Source: Propionibacteriaceae bacterium (GTDB taxonomy: Bacteria; Actinomycetota; Actinomycetes; Propionibacteriales; Propionibacteriaceae). From it: a DNA stretch of 33,366 nucleotides. The first letter of the stretch is position 1. Every line of letters starts with the position of its first letter. The notes below the pieces were generated by a model, which saw nothing but the letters and a program-made list of their open reading frames with translations, was not told the DNA's origin and searched no databases. The position numbers were made by a program, and so were the translations under genes. The stretch lies in assembly GCA_027492675.1 (NCBI GenBank), contig JAPUEI010000066.1, positions 4,954-38,319 on the forward strand. Reading direction: 5' to 3'. This document shows, piece after piece, positions 16,778 through 24,471 of this stretch.

Positions 16778-18324
16778 CAGGAGAACCTTTCGTTGTGGAT
16801 CGCGCTGGCAGGCGTCCCCGCCGCCAGCGCGTCCGCGATGACCAGGTCAGCAACCGACTGCGGACCACAGATGAAGACGTCGCTCTGGGCGACGGCAGGG
16901 GCGAGGTCGACCAGGCGCATGGCCCGGTACTGCTCAGGCAGCCACGTCGGCTCCCCGACCAGGTCGGACGCGCGTGGACCGACGAGCGCGATCAGACGGG
17001 CTCCCTTCGCCCGGCACAAGGTGTCGATCTCGTCGACGAGGTAGAGCTGTTCGGACGTCGACGCGCGCAGGATCACGGTCGAGACGCCGGGCACGATGTC
17101 GGTCCCTTCGAGCAGGGCCCGGATCGGCGCGATCCCGATGCCGATCCCAACGAGCGTCACGCCGAGCTGGGAGCGAGAGCTGTCGGTGAAGATCCCGTAC
17201 GGGCCCTCGATGGCCACCCTCGTCCCGGGCCGCACGCTCAGCAGCTTCGCCGTCCCGCGGCCGAGGGCGCGGATCGTGATCCGCAGCGTGTCGTTCGTGG
17301 GCGCCGCCGACAGCGAGAACGGGTGGTGGTGCCACCACAGGCCGCGCCCGAGGAAGCGCCACGCGAGGAATTGACCGGCCTGGGCACCGAGCCTGTCGAG
17401 GTTCTTGCCGCGCATCTCGATGGACACGACGTCGGTGTCCTCGAGCTCGACGCGGCTGACGACCAGCCGGTGCTCGAGCGAGGTGACGAGGGGGAACACG
17501 AAGCGGAACGACAGGAGCATGAGCGCGGTGAGGGCGAAAAGGGCCATCCAGTACCAGCGCTGCCAGGTGCCCTCGGCGAAGACGCCCGACATCGAGAACT
17601 GGTGGGGCAGCGAGAGGCCGACCGCGACGTACGTGACGAGGTGGATGACGTGCCACACCTCGTACGGCAGCTTCCGCTTGACGGCGACGATCGAGGTGAT
17701 GCCGACCGCGGCCAGCGCACCGAGCGCGATCACGCTGAGCACGAGGTCGGAGATGCCGAGCAGCGAGGCGATCTCGGCGATCACGCCCTTCGAGTCCAGC
17801 AGGGTGTAGCCGCAGGTGAGCAGGAAGGCGTGGCCCAGCAGCCCGCAGATGACCCACTTGCCGAGCGTGTTGTGCATCGCGACGGCCCGGTCGTGGCCGT
17901 AGGCGGCGTCGATGTACGGGACGCGCGCGGCCAGGAACAGCATCAGGACCATGAGGTCGGTGGCAACCAGCCCCGCGACCGTGCCGGCGGCGAGGAAGAA
18001 GCTGCCGGCGGTGGTGACGGTCCGGATGCCGCCGTCGGCGACCCACAGCCCGAGGGCGCCGGCCACCGAGGCCCACGCGAGCACGGTGAGCAGGTCACGG
18101 CTGAAGCGACGCTGGTCGGTCTGCAGGCGGTAGAGCCTGCGGAGCGTGGTCTGCGGGACGACGACGGCCGGAACCGGCGCCACGGGCGCGGTCGCCGTGA
18201 TGCTCGCAGGAGCTGATGTGGTTGACACGTCAATGACGGTAGGGAGGTCGATGATGGCCCGGCGTCCTGATGACAGACCGCTCATCGAGGCGGGGCGCTC
18301 GTCCGTGTCCAGAGGGCTGTACAT
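16774..18324 (-). CDS. Ferric-reductase-like transmembrane flavocytochrome (copy 2)
   Basis: 516 aa from ATG 18324, chosen because AGGAG lies 5 nt upstream; an ATG at 18345 lacks a ribosome-binding site. It is strongly similar to the 14536-16005 product along its length (shared VATDLMVLML, HNTLGKWVI, KRKLPYEVWHVIHL, GLSLPHQFSMSG, NERFSW) but has a longer N-terminal cytoplasmic tail. It has the same six-helix heme domain, FAD motif HPFSLSAAP, nucleotide motif GIGIGIAPIR and CGPQ. It is the first gene of the minus-strand flavin block, and its promoter at 18371-18398 is the clearest one for the block. Confidence 0.92.
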   Translation of the reverse strand: MYSPLDTDERPASMSGLSSGRRAIIDLPTVIDVSTTSAPASITATAPVAPVPAVVVPQTTLRRLYRLQTDQRRFSRDLLTVLAWASVAGALGLWVADGGIRTVTTAGSFFLAAGTVAGLVATDLMVLMLFLAARVPYIDAAYGHDRAVAMHNTLGKWVICGLLGHAFLLTCGYTLLDSKGVIAEIASLLGISDLVLSVIALGALAAVGITSIVAVKRKLPYEVWHVIHLVTYVAVGLSLPHQFSMSGVFAEGTWQRWYWMALFALTALMLLSFRFVFPLVTSLEHRLVVSRVELEDTDVVSIEMRGKNLDRLGAQAGQFLAWRFLGRGLWWHHHPFSLSAAPTNDTLRITIRALGRGTAKLLSVRPGTRVAIEGPYGIFTDSSRSQLGVTLVGIGIGIAPIRALLEGTDIVPGVSTVILRASTSEQLYLVDEIDTLCRAKGARLIALVGPRASDLVGEPTWLPEQYRAMRLVDLAPAVAQSDVFICGPQSVADLVIADALAAGTPASAIHNERFSW

Positions 18325-18370
18325 CGGGGCTCCTGACTGCCGCATGCCGCTTGGGCTCTCAGGAACGGGG

Positions 18371-18398
18371 ATCGTACGTTCTCGAAAACCCTTGTCAC
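18371..18398 (-). promoter_or_regulatory. Promoter of the flavin electron-transfer block
   Basis: On the minus strand GTGACA (18393-18398) and TACGAT (18371-18376) are separated by 16 nt, close to consensus, about 47 bp before the ATG at 18324. Confidence 0.6.
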
Positions 18399-18423
18399 GG
18401 CACGCTAACTCGTCAGGTGGGTT

Positions 18424-18440
18424 CCTGAGAATCTCTCAGG
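18424..18440. promoter_or_regulatory. Inverted repeat CCTGAGA-ATC-TCTCAGG
   Basis: A perfect 7-bp palindrome about 25 bp upstream of the -35 box, with an extra TCTCAGG half-site at 18357-18363 near the expected transcription start. The arrangement suggests a regulator of the flavocytochrome genes. Alternatively the palindrome could end the PabC-like transcript, but the stem is short and lacks a T-tract. Confidence 0.45.
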
Positions 18441-18470
18441 GTAAAGTCTCGGTTAGGAGCGGGCCAAGGT

Positions 18471-19316
18471 TCAGAAGCCGGCCGCTGCGGCGAGCTTCTC
18501 GGTCCATTCGGCAGACACCGGCACGGCCTTGTCGTCGAGGGTGGCGATGGGGCTGACGCCTCTCCCGGAGGAGGCCAACCAGGCTCCGGTGACCTCGTAC
18601 AGCTCGGGGATCGTGATCAGGGCCCGCTCGAACCGTACGTCGTGGGTAGACGCCCACTCGTCGATGAGATCGACGGTCACCGAGGCCAGGATGCCGGTGG
18701 CGCCGGTCGGCGTGGTGTGGACGACGCCGTCGCGCACCCAGACCAGGCTGGACGTCGGCCCCTCCAACGCGTATCCGTCAGAGCTCACGAAGAGCGCGTC
18801 GTCGGCGCCCCGGCGGGCGGCCTCGCGACGTGCGGAGGTGTGGACGGCGTACGAGAGGAGCTTGGCGCCGCCCAGGAGCCACGGAGCGTCGGCGAACGCG
18901 TCGCTGGCGTAGCCACGGCACATGGTCGCGACGGCGATCGGGGCGCGGTCCCCAGGCGTCATGTCGGTGATCGTGAGCAGCGTGGTGGCGCCCGGGGTGC
19001 CGTGCTCGAGCCCGCGGGTGTGAACGATCTTCAGCACCGCCTCTCCCGGGGTCGTCCAGGCGGCGAGAGCCTCGTCGGCGAGCGCGGAGATCGCGGCGAC
19101 GTCCGGAACCGGGAGCTCTACTGCGGCGGCGGAGATCGTGAGCCTCGCGAGGTGGCGGTCCAGGTTCTCGACGATGCTCACACCCGCGGCGTCCGTGACC
19201 ACCCTGGTGGCATCGAAGATGCCGTCACCCCTTGTCAGGCCGAAATCGTCGGCGGTCACGACCGCTTGCTCGGTGGGCACGAGACCACGGCCGAGCACGG
19301 CGACCAGTTGGGGCAT
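18471..19316 (-). CDS. pabC: Class IV aminotransferase, aminodeoxychorismate lyase-like
   Basis: 281 aa, usual family length. PLP fold-type IV signatures: DDFGLTRGDGIFDATRV (23-39), catalytic Lys K152 in LLGGAKLLSYAVHTSARREA, and ALEGPTSSLVWV (E185, the Glu that contacts the PLP ring nitrogen). The K-LSY-ARREA pattern is more like aminodeoxychorismate lyase, which releases pyruvate to make p-aminobenzoate for folate, than branched-chain aminotransferases, but the families overlap and the activity is inferred. The ATG overlaps the Tpx stop (TGATG), so the two are coupled. No pabA/B gene is nearby. Confidence 0.82.
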   Translation of the reverse strand: MPQLVAVLGRGLVPTEQAVVTADDFGLTRGDGIFDATRVVTDAAGVSIVENLDRHLARLTISAAAVELPVPDVAAISALADEALAAWTTPGEAVLKIVHTRGLEHGTPGATTLLTITDMTPGDRAPIAVATMCRGYASDAFADAPWLLGGAKLLSYAVHTSARREAARRGADDALFVSSDGYALEGPTSSLVWVRDGVVHTTPTGATGILASVTVDLIDEWASTHDVRFERALITIPELYEVTGAWLASSGRGVSPIATLDDKAVPVSAEWTEKLAAAAGF

Positions 19317-19810
19317 CAGAGCGCCGCGATCGCGGCGTCGTAGTCGGGCTCATCGCCGGTCTCGGGGACCAGTTCAGTGTGGAGCACCGTGCCCTCGGCG
19401 GACAGCACGACGACCGCTCGCGCGAGGAGTCCGGCGATGGGACCGTCGACGATCCGTACGCCGAAGGCCTCGCCGAATCCCGTGCGGAACCCCGAGCCCA
19501 TCGCGACATTCGCCAGTCCCTCGGCGCCGCAGAACCTGGCCTGGGCGAAGGGCAGGTCGTTCGAGACGCAGACCACGGTGGTGTTCTCGAGCGTGGAGGC
19601 GAGCTGGTTGAACTTCCGCACGCTCGTCGCGCAGACGGCCGTGTCGACGCTCGGGAAGATGTTGAGCACGACCCGTCGCCCCTTCCAGTGCTGGACGGTG
19701 ACGTCGGACAGATCGGCGAGGGTCACGCTGAACGCGGGTGCCTGGGCGCCCACCGCGGGAAGATCGCCGGAAGTCTCTGCGGGAACGCCGCGACGGGTGA
19801 TGTGAGCCAT
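19316..19810 (-). CDS. tpx: Thiol peroxidase
   Basis: 164 aa, normal length. It is an atypical 2-Cys peroxiredoxin that reduces hydrogen and alkyl peroxides. Peroxidatic Cys is C60 in FPSVDTAVCATSVRKFN and resolving Cys is C94 in AQARFCGAEG, both in the expected Tpx positions. C81 (VVCVSND) is also present, as in many Tpx proteins. It is followed by the PabC-like gene with a TGATG overlap. The start has no Shine-Dalgarno site but TAGAAA lies 6 nt upstream, so it may be leaderless. Confidence 0.95.
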   Translation of the reverse strand: MAHITRRGVPAETSGDLPAVGAQAPAFSVTLADLSDVTVQHWKGRRVVLNIFPSVDTAVCATSVRKFNQLASTLENTTVVCVSNDLPFAQARFCGAEGLANVAMGSGFRTGFGEAFGVRIVDGPIAGLLARAVVVLSAEGTVLHTELVPETGDEPDYDAAIAAL

Positions 19811-19816
19811 GCGCAG

Positions 19817-19822
19817 TTTCTA
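19817..19822 (-). promoter_or_regulatory. Possible -10 box TAGAAA for tpx
   Basis: TAGAAA, then 6 nt, then the ATG at 19810. The same hexamer precedes the alcohol dehydrogenase start at 22925. Confidence 0.4.
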
Positions 19823-19917
19823 GCAGATCACTGGTAGGGCGGCAGAAGCCGGTCGGTCCGCAGAACGCGAACTGTCAGTGGGCCCGCATAGGTTCGGGGG
19901 CAACAAGGAGGTTGAAC

Positions 19918-20412
19918 ATGCCCGGACGTCACGATGCCGAGACGCGCGAACTGCTGGCTGCCCTCACTGGTCAGCGAGCGTTCCTGTCCTTCACGGCCCA
20001 GGGTCTCAGCGACGAACAGGCTCGGCTGACGCCGACGGTCAGCGAGCTGCACATCGGCGGGATCATCAAGCACGTCACCTCGACCGAGCGCGGCTGGGTC
20101 GCGTTCATGAGCGGTGGTGACATGGCAGAAGCAGCTGGCGACTGGTGGGCAGGCCATCACATGAGCGAGGACGAGACGCTCGCCGAACTCCTCGCCGACT
20201 TCGCCCGCTCAGCCGAGGAGACCGAGGCCGCGGTGCTGGCGCTGCCGAGCCTGGAGGTGGAGAACCCGCTCCCGGAGGCGCCCTGGTTCGAGCCCGGCGC
20301 GACGTGGACCGCCCGCACGGTGCTGCTCCACCTCATCGGCGAGATCTCGCACCACGCCGGCCACGCCGACATCATCAGAGAGACGATCGACGGTCAGAAG
20401 ACGATGGGGTGA
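19918..20412 (+). CDS. DinB/DUF664 superfamily protein
   Basis: 164 aa from ATG 19918, chosen for AAGGAGG 6 nt upstream (the TTG at 19912 is inside that site). It is a four-helix-bundle DinB-like fold of the DUF664 group. Conserved His residues lie in SELHIGGIIKHVTSTERGW and LLHLIGEISHHAGHADIIRETIDG, fitting the three-His metal site of the family. Related proteins include mycothiol-, bacillithiol- and maleylpyruvate-linked enzymes, so a thiol-transferase role is possible but not shown. It is divergent from tpx; TAGGTT near 19889 is a plausible -10 box. Confidence 0.88.
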   Translation: MPGRHDAETRELLAALTGQRAFLSFTAQGLSDEQARLTPTVSELHIGGIIKHVTSTERGWVAFMSGGDMAEAAGDWWAGHHMSEDETLAELLADFARSAEETEAAVLALPSLEVENPLPEAPWFEPGATWTARTVLLHLIGEISHHAGHADIIRETIDGQKTMG

Positions 20413-20422
20413 TGCCGGACGG

Positions 20423-20899
20423 TTACCAGGTAATGAGAGCGGCGCGGTCGTACTCGCCGTCGGGCCAGACCACCCGCTGGATGCCGGCGGCGGCCAGGGC
20501 CTTGCGACACCCCGGGCACGGGGGGTCGGTGATGTAGGCGGTGGCGCCCTTGGTGTCGCGCGTCGCGAACAGCAGGGCGTTCACCTCGCCGTGGATCGCG
20601 ATGCAGAACCCGGGAGTGCCGGGGCGGTCGTAGTCGCCGAGACCTGGCACCTGCTCGTACGTCAGCAGACCCCGCGGGCAGGCTCCGTCAAGGCAGTCGC
20701 TCTCACCCGGTGCCGCGCCGTTGTAGCCGGTCGCAATGATGCGATGGTCGACCACGAGGACGGCTCCGACCTTGCGGCGCCGACACTTCGCGCGCACTGA
20801 GACCGCCTGCGCGATGCCGAGGAAGTAGTCGTCCCAGCCCGGCACGGAGAACTCGCTCAGATGCTCGTCCTGACGGGGATTCCCGGCGCTCGTTGACAC
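20423..20899 (-). CDS. dCMP/cytidine deaminase-family zinc enzyme
   Basis: 158 aa, GTG start. The zinc site is H103 and E105 in IHGEVNALL plus C128 and C131 in PPCPGCRKAL, the signature of the CMP/dCMP deaminase family. KCRRRKVGAVLVVDHRIIATGYNGAAPG is the family's N-terminal block, and an extra Cys pair (C69, C74: DCLDGACPRG) resembles the second metal site of dCMP deaminases of the ComEB type. The likely reaction is dCMP to dUMP, feeding dTMP synthesis, though substrate is inferred. TAGGGT lies 6 nt before the GTG, so the transcript is probably leaderless. Confidence 0.88.
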   Translation of the reverse strand: MSTSAGNPRQDEHLSEFSVPGWDDYFLGIAQAVSVRAKCRRRKVGAVLVVDHRIIATGYNGAAPGESDCLDGACPRGLLTYEQVPGLGDYDRPGTPGFCIAIHGEVNALLFATRDTKGATAYITDPPCPGCRKALAAAGIQRVVWPDGEYDRAALITW

Positions 20900-20905
20900 G
20901 GCCCA

Positions 20906-20911
20906 ACCCTA
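20906..20911 (-). promoter_or_regulatory. -10 box TAGGGT for the deaminase gene
   Basis: TAGGGT is followed by 6 nt and GTG 20899; no Shine-Dalgarno sequence. Confidence 0.55.
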
Positions 20912-20913
20912 CG

Positions 20914-20942
20914 CTGTGCCCGTTGCCTCGCATCGGGCACAG
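20914..20942 (+). repeat. 9-bp inverted repeat in the leader of the 20962 gene
   Basis: CTGTGCCCG and CGGGCACAG around an 11-nt loop, ending about 4 nt before the AGGAAACAGGA ribosome-binding region of the plus-strand gene and adjacent to the divergent deaminase promoter. It could be an RNA hairpin or an operator. Confidence 0.5.
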
Positions 20943-20961
20943 TCACAGGAAACAGGACATC

Positions 20962-21342
20962 ATGGAGCAGTTCGACCCCAACCAGCCCTATCACTACGTC
21001 GGACGCAACGTTCAGATCGGAAGCGGCTTCGGGGGCATGAAGCCCGTCGCCCAGTCGGGGACCGTGACCATCGGTCAGGACGGCACCGTCGCGCTCTACG
21101 GCACCGACGGTGGGATCATCGCCAAGGCACCCATCACGGCTGTCACCACCAAGAAGGTCCCCTTCGTCGGCGCCCAGACCGTCTTCGTCTTCTTTGGCGA
21201 CACGCGCTACTCGGTCACGGTGAACGCGGTGAGTGGGCAGATCATGTCTGGAGACCTGTACCCCGGCGCGCTCGGCGTCTTCTCGTCCCGACAGTCCACC
21301 TCCGAGTTCGTCAAGACCCTCGACGCAGTTCGCGGGCACTGA
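20962..21342 (+). CDS. Small hypothetical protein, 126 aa
   Basis: ATG 20962 follows an AGGAAACAGGA site; the upstream part of the open frame is unlikely to be coding. The sequence (MEQFDPNQPYHYVGRNVQIG, GTVTIGQDGTVALYGTDGGIIAKAP, TKKVPFVGAQTVFVFFGDTRYSVTV) is beta-rich with alternating hydrophobics, resembling small PH- or GRAM-like domains, but I cannot assign a family. No signal peptide or membrane segment. It is followed after 22 bp by the ACT-domain gene and may be co-transcribed with it. Confidence 0.7.
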   Translation: MEQFDPNQPYHYVGRNVQIGSGFGGMKPVAQSGTVTIGQDGTVALYGTDGGIIAKAPITAVTTKKVPFVGAQTVFVFFGDTRYSVTVNAVSGQIMSGDLYPGALGVFSSRQSTSEFVKTLDAVRGH

Positions 21343-21364
21343 GGTCCGAAAGGACGGCTGCAGC

Positions 21365-21880
21365 GTGACTCACCTGGTGCTCACCCTCCTCGGCGACGAC
21401 CGCCCAGGCCTGGTCTCCGCGGTCTCGCGGGCCGTCGCCGACGCCGGCGGCAGCTGGCTGGAGAGTCAGCTGGCCCGGCTGGCCGGAACCTTCGCCGGCA
21501 TCGCGCTGGTCGAGGTGCCGTCGGACCAGGTCGAGTCCCTGCGCGCAGCGCTGGCCGGGCTGTCCGACCTCGTCGAGGTGGGCGTCAAGGATGCAGCCGC
21601 TCAGGCGCCAGTGGGGGGTCGCCGGCTGGTGCTGCACCTGCTCGGTCACGACCAGCCCGGGATCGTACGGCAGGTCACCGAGGCGCTCGCCGCCCACGGC
21701 GTGAGCATCGAGCAACTCTCGACGGCGACCGTCGAGGCCCCTATGGCTGGCGGCCTGCTCTTCGAGGCCGACGCCGTGCTCACCGCGCCAGACGACGTCG
21801 ACACCGCCGAGCTGCAGGACGCCCTCGAGTCCCTGGCTCGCGAGCTCATGGTCGACCTCGACCTGAACCCCGCCGAGTAG
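21365..21880 (+). CDS. Double ACT-domain protein, GcvR-like
   Basis: 171 aa from GTG 21365 (AAAGGA upstream; the longer open frame overlaps the previous gene). Two ACT domains: about 1-75 (THLVLTLLGDDRPGLVSAVS, WLESQLARLAGTFAGI) and about 85-165 (RLVLHLLGHDQPGIVRQVTEAL, GVSIEQLSTATVEAPM). Each has the G-x-D-x-P-G-I/L-V amino-acid-binding turn. This matches the glycine cleavage repressor GcvR-type architecture, where glycine binding modulates a partner regulator. In actinobacteria these are generally annotated by similarity only, so ligand and partner are unknown. Confidence 0.85.
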   Translation: MTHLVLTLLGDDRPGLVSAVSRAVADAGGSWLESQLARLAGTFAGIALVEVPSDQVESLRAALAGLSDLVEVGVKDAAAQAPVGGRRLVLHLLGHDQPGIVRQVTEALAAHGVSIEQLSTATVEAPMAGGLLFEADAVLTAPDDVDTAELQDALESLARELMVDLDLNPAE

Positions 21881-21884
21881 GTCC

Positions 21885-22925
21885 TCAGCGGACGGGCGAC
21901 ACCGCCGCAACCACCAGGCCGGACGTCGTCGGCACCAGGTTGTCCATCGCCGCGAGCTCCGCCGGGGCGTCCTCGAGCGTGACGACCTTGCCGATCAGTC
22001 GTCCTACGTCGAGTCGCCCGTCGGCGACCATCGCCAGCAGCGCCGGGTAGTCGACCGCGGCCATGCCGTGGCTGCCCACGACCTCGAGCTCCTTCGAGAT
22101 CACGGGTCCCCACGGGAGGGGCGCGTCGGCGTGGTCGGCGAGCATGAGCCCCACCTGTACGTGGCGTCCGCGCCTACGCAGGGTACGGATCGAGGCCGAT
22201 GCGGTCGCGGAGGACCCCAGCGCGTCGACGCTGACGTGGGCGCCACCGCCCGTGATCTCGAGCACCGCGTCGACATCCGGCGTAGCCAGCACGTGATCGG
22301 CGCCCAGCTCCGTCGCCCGGGCACGCGCGCTCTCGGACGGGTCGACCGCGACGATGCGCGCGCCGAGCGCCTTGCCGATGAGGATCGTCGACAGCCCGAC
22401 GCCCCCGCACCCGTACACCGCCAGCCACTCGTCGGCAGCCAGGCGCCCCTGCCGCGTCACCGCGTGGAAGGCCGTCGCGAACCGGCAGCCTAGAGCCGCC
22501 GCGGTCACCGCATCGACACCGTCGGGCAGCCGTACGAGGTTGAAGTCGGCGGCCCGCACCTGGACCAGCTCGGCGTACGACCCGGGATGCGTGAACCCCG
22601 GCTGCGTCTGGTCCGGACAGACCTGCGCGTCGCCGGCGAGGCACCAGTCACAGCGCCCGCAGCCGTTGACGAACGGCACGGTCACCCGGTCGCCGACGGC
22701 GAAGCGCGTCACGTCGGCCCCCACGCGTGCGACCACCCCGGCGAACTCGTGGCCCGGGATGTTGGGCAGCGGCACGGGGTCATGGCCGCGCCAGGCATGC
22801 CAGTCGGAACGGCAGATCCCCGTCGCCTCGACACGCACGACTGCCCCATCGACCGGGCACTCCGGATCCGCCACCTCGTGGATCGAGAGAGGACCCGCCA
22901 CCGCCTCGTACACCACAGCTCGCAC
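21885..22925 (-). CDS. Zinc-dependent alcohol dehydrogenase
   Basis: 346 aa from GTG 22925 (the frame continues upstream, but MRAVVYEAVAGPLSIHEVADP is the typical family start). Medium-chain dehydrogenase: catalytic zinc ligands C38 (TGICRSDWHAW), H59-E60 (PGHEFAGVV) and C147 (ALGCRFATAFHA); structural zinc Cys C89, C92, C95 and C103 in GCGRCDWCLAGDAQVCP. The cofactor loop YGCGGVGLS is followed by an acidic strand end (VAVDPSE), favouring NAD over NADP. Substrate cannot be deduced. It is convergent with the ACT gene, 4 bp apart. TAGAAA 7 nt upstream suggests a leaderless start. Confidence 0.92.
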   Translation of the reverse strand: MRAVVYEAVAGPLSIHEVADPECPVDGAVVRVEATGICRSDWHAWRGHDPVPLPNIPGHEFAGVVARVGADVTRFAVGDRVTVPFVNGCGRCDWCLAGDAQVCPDQTQPGFTHPGSYAELVQVRAADFNLVRLPDGVDAVTAAALGCRFATAFHAVTRQGRLAADEWLAVYGCGGVGLSTILIGKALGARIVAVDPSESARARATELGADHVLATPDVDAVLEITGGGAHVSVDALGSSATASASIRTLRRRGRHVQVGLMLADHADAPLPWGPVISKELEVVGSHGMAAVDYPALLAMVADGRLDVGRLIGKVVTLEDAPAELAAMDNLVPTTSGLVVAAVSPVR

Positions 22926-22932
22926 GGCGCCG

Positions 22933-22938
22933 TTTCTA
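22933..22938 (-). promoter_or_regulatory. Possible -10 box TAGAAA for the alcohol dehydrogenase
   Basis: TAGAAA, 7 nt before GTG 22925, as at tpx. Confidence 0.35.
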
Positions 22939-23022
22939 CCACTGCGGGGCGTCGGGCCTCCTCGTCGGCACGCTGCTGGACGTTCAGGCGGGCAGCCGCG
23001 TCGCGGCCGGCTCTCTGTACGG

Positions 23023-24441
23023 CTACTTGATCGACCCCGTGACCTGACCCGCGCCCTGGACACTGGCCACGCAGGCGAACCACCGTTGACCGGCGTTGAA
23101 CCCGGCCTCACTAGGGGGAATGATCTCCAGCGAGTACGTCGCCTTCTTGCTCGTGTACGCGGCCAGCGCCGTCTCCGTACAGGTCGCGGTGACGTTGCTG
23201 TCCCCCTGCACGTCGGCCATGTTCGACGACGTGATGGCGTCCTCGAGGGTGCCCGTCGCGTACGTCTCCCAGTAGTGCGGGCTCGTACACGCGATCTTCT
23301 GCGCCTGGACGTAGCCCGAGATCGACACCAGGCCGCCCCAGCACTGGCCGACCGTCGGGCCGCTGGGCGTGGACTTGGCAGAGGCGGGCGTTGATGACGA
23401 GCCACCGGCGGCGTTGGTGGAGCCCACCGGTCCCGCCGCAGCGACCGTGCCGCGCGCCGCCTGGACGCCGAGCGTTCCAGCTACACCAACCACCAGCCCG
23501 GCGAACGCGGCGGCGATCACGAGCGGCCAGCGCGTGTCCGTACGCACCGGGGGCTGCGGCAGCGCCGGACGTACGACGGTCGCGAACGAAGCCACCGGCC
23601 CGCGGACCAGCAACTGCGCGGTCCCCGGGATCGCGAGGCCGGACAGCGCCTCGAAGAACGCGCGGCCGGTGGGGTAGCGACGGTCCGGGTCGTGATGGGT
23701 CGCGGTCCAGATGACCTGCATCAGCCCTTCTGCGCCCGCGATCCCCGGGTCGGGGAGTGGCTCATGGAGGTGCTGCATCAGCTGGGTCACGGTGACGGGA
23801 GTGCCGTCGCTGGCGGTGCGGGGTGCGCGGCCGATCAGGGCGGCGTACAGGGTGGCGCCCAGCGACCAGACGTCCGCCTGGGGGGTGGGGGGCGCTCCGT
23901 TGAACACCTCGGGCGCGGCGAACGCGGGGGTCAGCGCCTCGAGAGTGACCGACAGGTCCCGGCCGGGCTCGATGACGGCGGCCAGTCCGAAGTCGCTCAG
24001 CCGCGGCGTCCCGTACGCATCGATCAGGATGTTCGCCGGCTTGATGTCGCGGTGGAGGATGCCGGCGTCATGCGCGGCGCCGAGCGCGCTGGTCATGGCG
24101 AGCCCGAGGTCGCGCACGTCAGCGAGCCCGAGCGCTCCCCGCGCCCGCAGCAGCTGGCTGATGTTCCCGTTCTCGCAGAGCTCCATGACGAGGTACGGGT
24201 GGTTCTCGGGCGTCGTGCCGACGTCGATCAGCGAGACCACGTGCGGGTGGTCCGAGATGCGGCCGGCCGCGGTCGCCTCGCGCAGGAAGCGCCGCTTCGA
24301 GCGATCGTCGTCGAGCGTGCGGGCGTCGATCTTCACGGCGACGTCGCGCTCCACGGCGACCTGCCGCGCCCGGTAGACGATCGCGAAGCCGCCGCGCCCG
24401 ATGACATCGCCCAGGACGACCCCGGGCACAGGCTGGTTCAT
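23023..24441 (-). CDS. Membrane Ser/Thr protein kinase with septum-formation-like ectodomain
   Basis: 472 aa; ATG preceded by GAGGAG. The kinase domain (about 8-270) is complete: G-loop GRGGFAIVY, K37 in VAVKID, HRDIKPANIL (D132), DFG (150-152) and APE (176-178). A juxtamembrane stretch precedes one membrane helix (about 305-327, WPLVIAAAFAGLVVGVAGTL). Outside are a Ser/Ala-rich linker and a domain with four Cys (C367 in VGQCWGG, C385 before TSPHYWETYATG, C421, C457). This pattern fits the septum-formation family rather than the PASTA domains of PknB. It probably senses an envelope signal; ligand and targets are unknown. TAACGT (24466-24471) is a likely -10 box. Confidence 0.92.
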   Translation of the reverse strand: MNQPVPGVVLGDVIGRGGFAIVYRARQVAVERDVAVKIDARTLDDDRSKRRFLREATAAGRISDHPHVVSLIDVGTTPENHPYLVMELCENGNISQLLRARGALGLADVRDLGLAMTSALGAAHDAGILHRDIKPANILIDAYGTPRLSDFGLAAVIEPGRDLSVTLEALTPAFAAPEVFNGAPPTPQADVWSLGATLYAALIGRAPRTASDGTPVTVTQLMQHLHEPLPDPGIAGAEGLMQVIWTATHHDPDRRYPTGRAFFEALSGLAIPGTAQLLVRGPVASFATVVRPALPQPPVRTDTRWPLVIAAAFAGLVVGVAGTLGVQAARGTVAAAGPVGSTNAAGGSSSTPASAKSTPSGPTVGQCWGGLVSISGYVQAQKIACTSPHYWETYATGTLEDAITSSNMADVQGDSNVTATCTETALAAYTSKKATYSLEIIPPSEAGFNAGQRWFACVASVQGAGQVTGSIK

Positions 24442-24465
24442 AGCGCTCCTCGTGTGGTGCGCGTC

Positions 24466-24471
24466 ACGTTA
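24466..24471 (-). promoter_or_regulatory. -10 box TAACGT for the kinase
   Basis: TAACGT on the minus strand overlaps the stop codon of the upstream membrane gene, 24 bp before the kinase start; the ribosome-binding site lies between. Confidence 0.4.
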
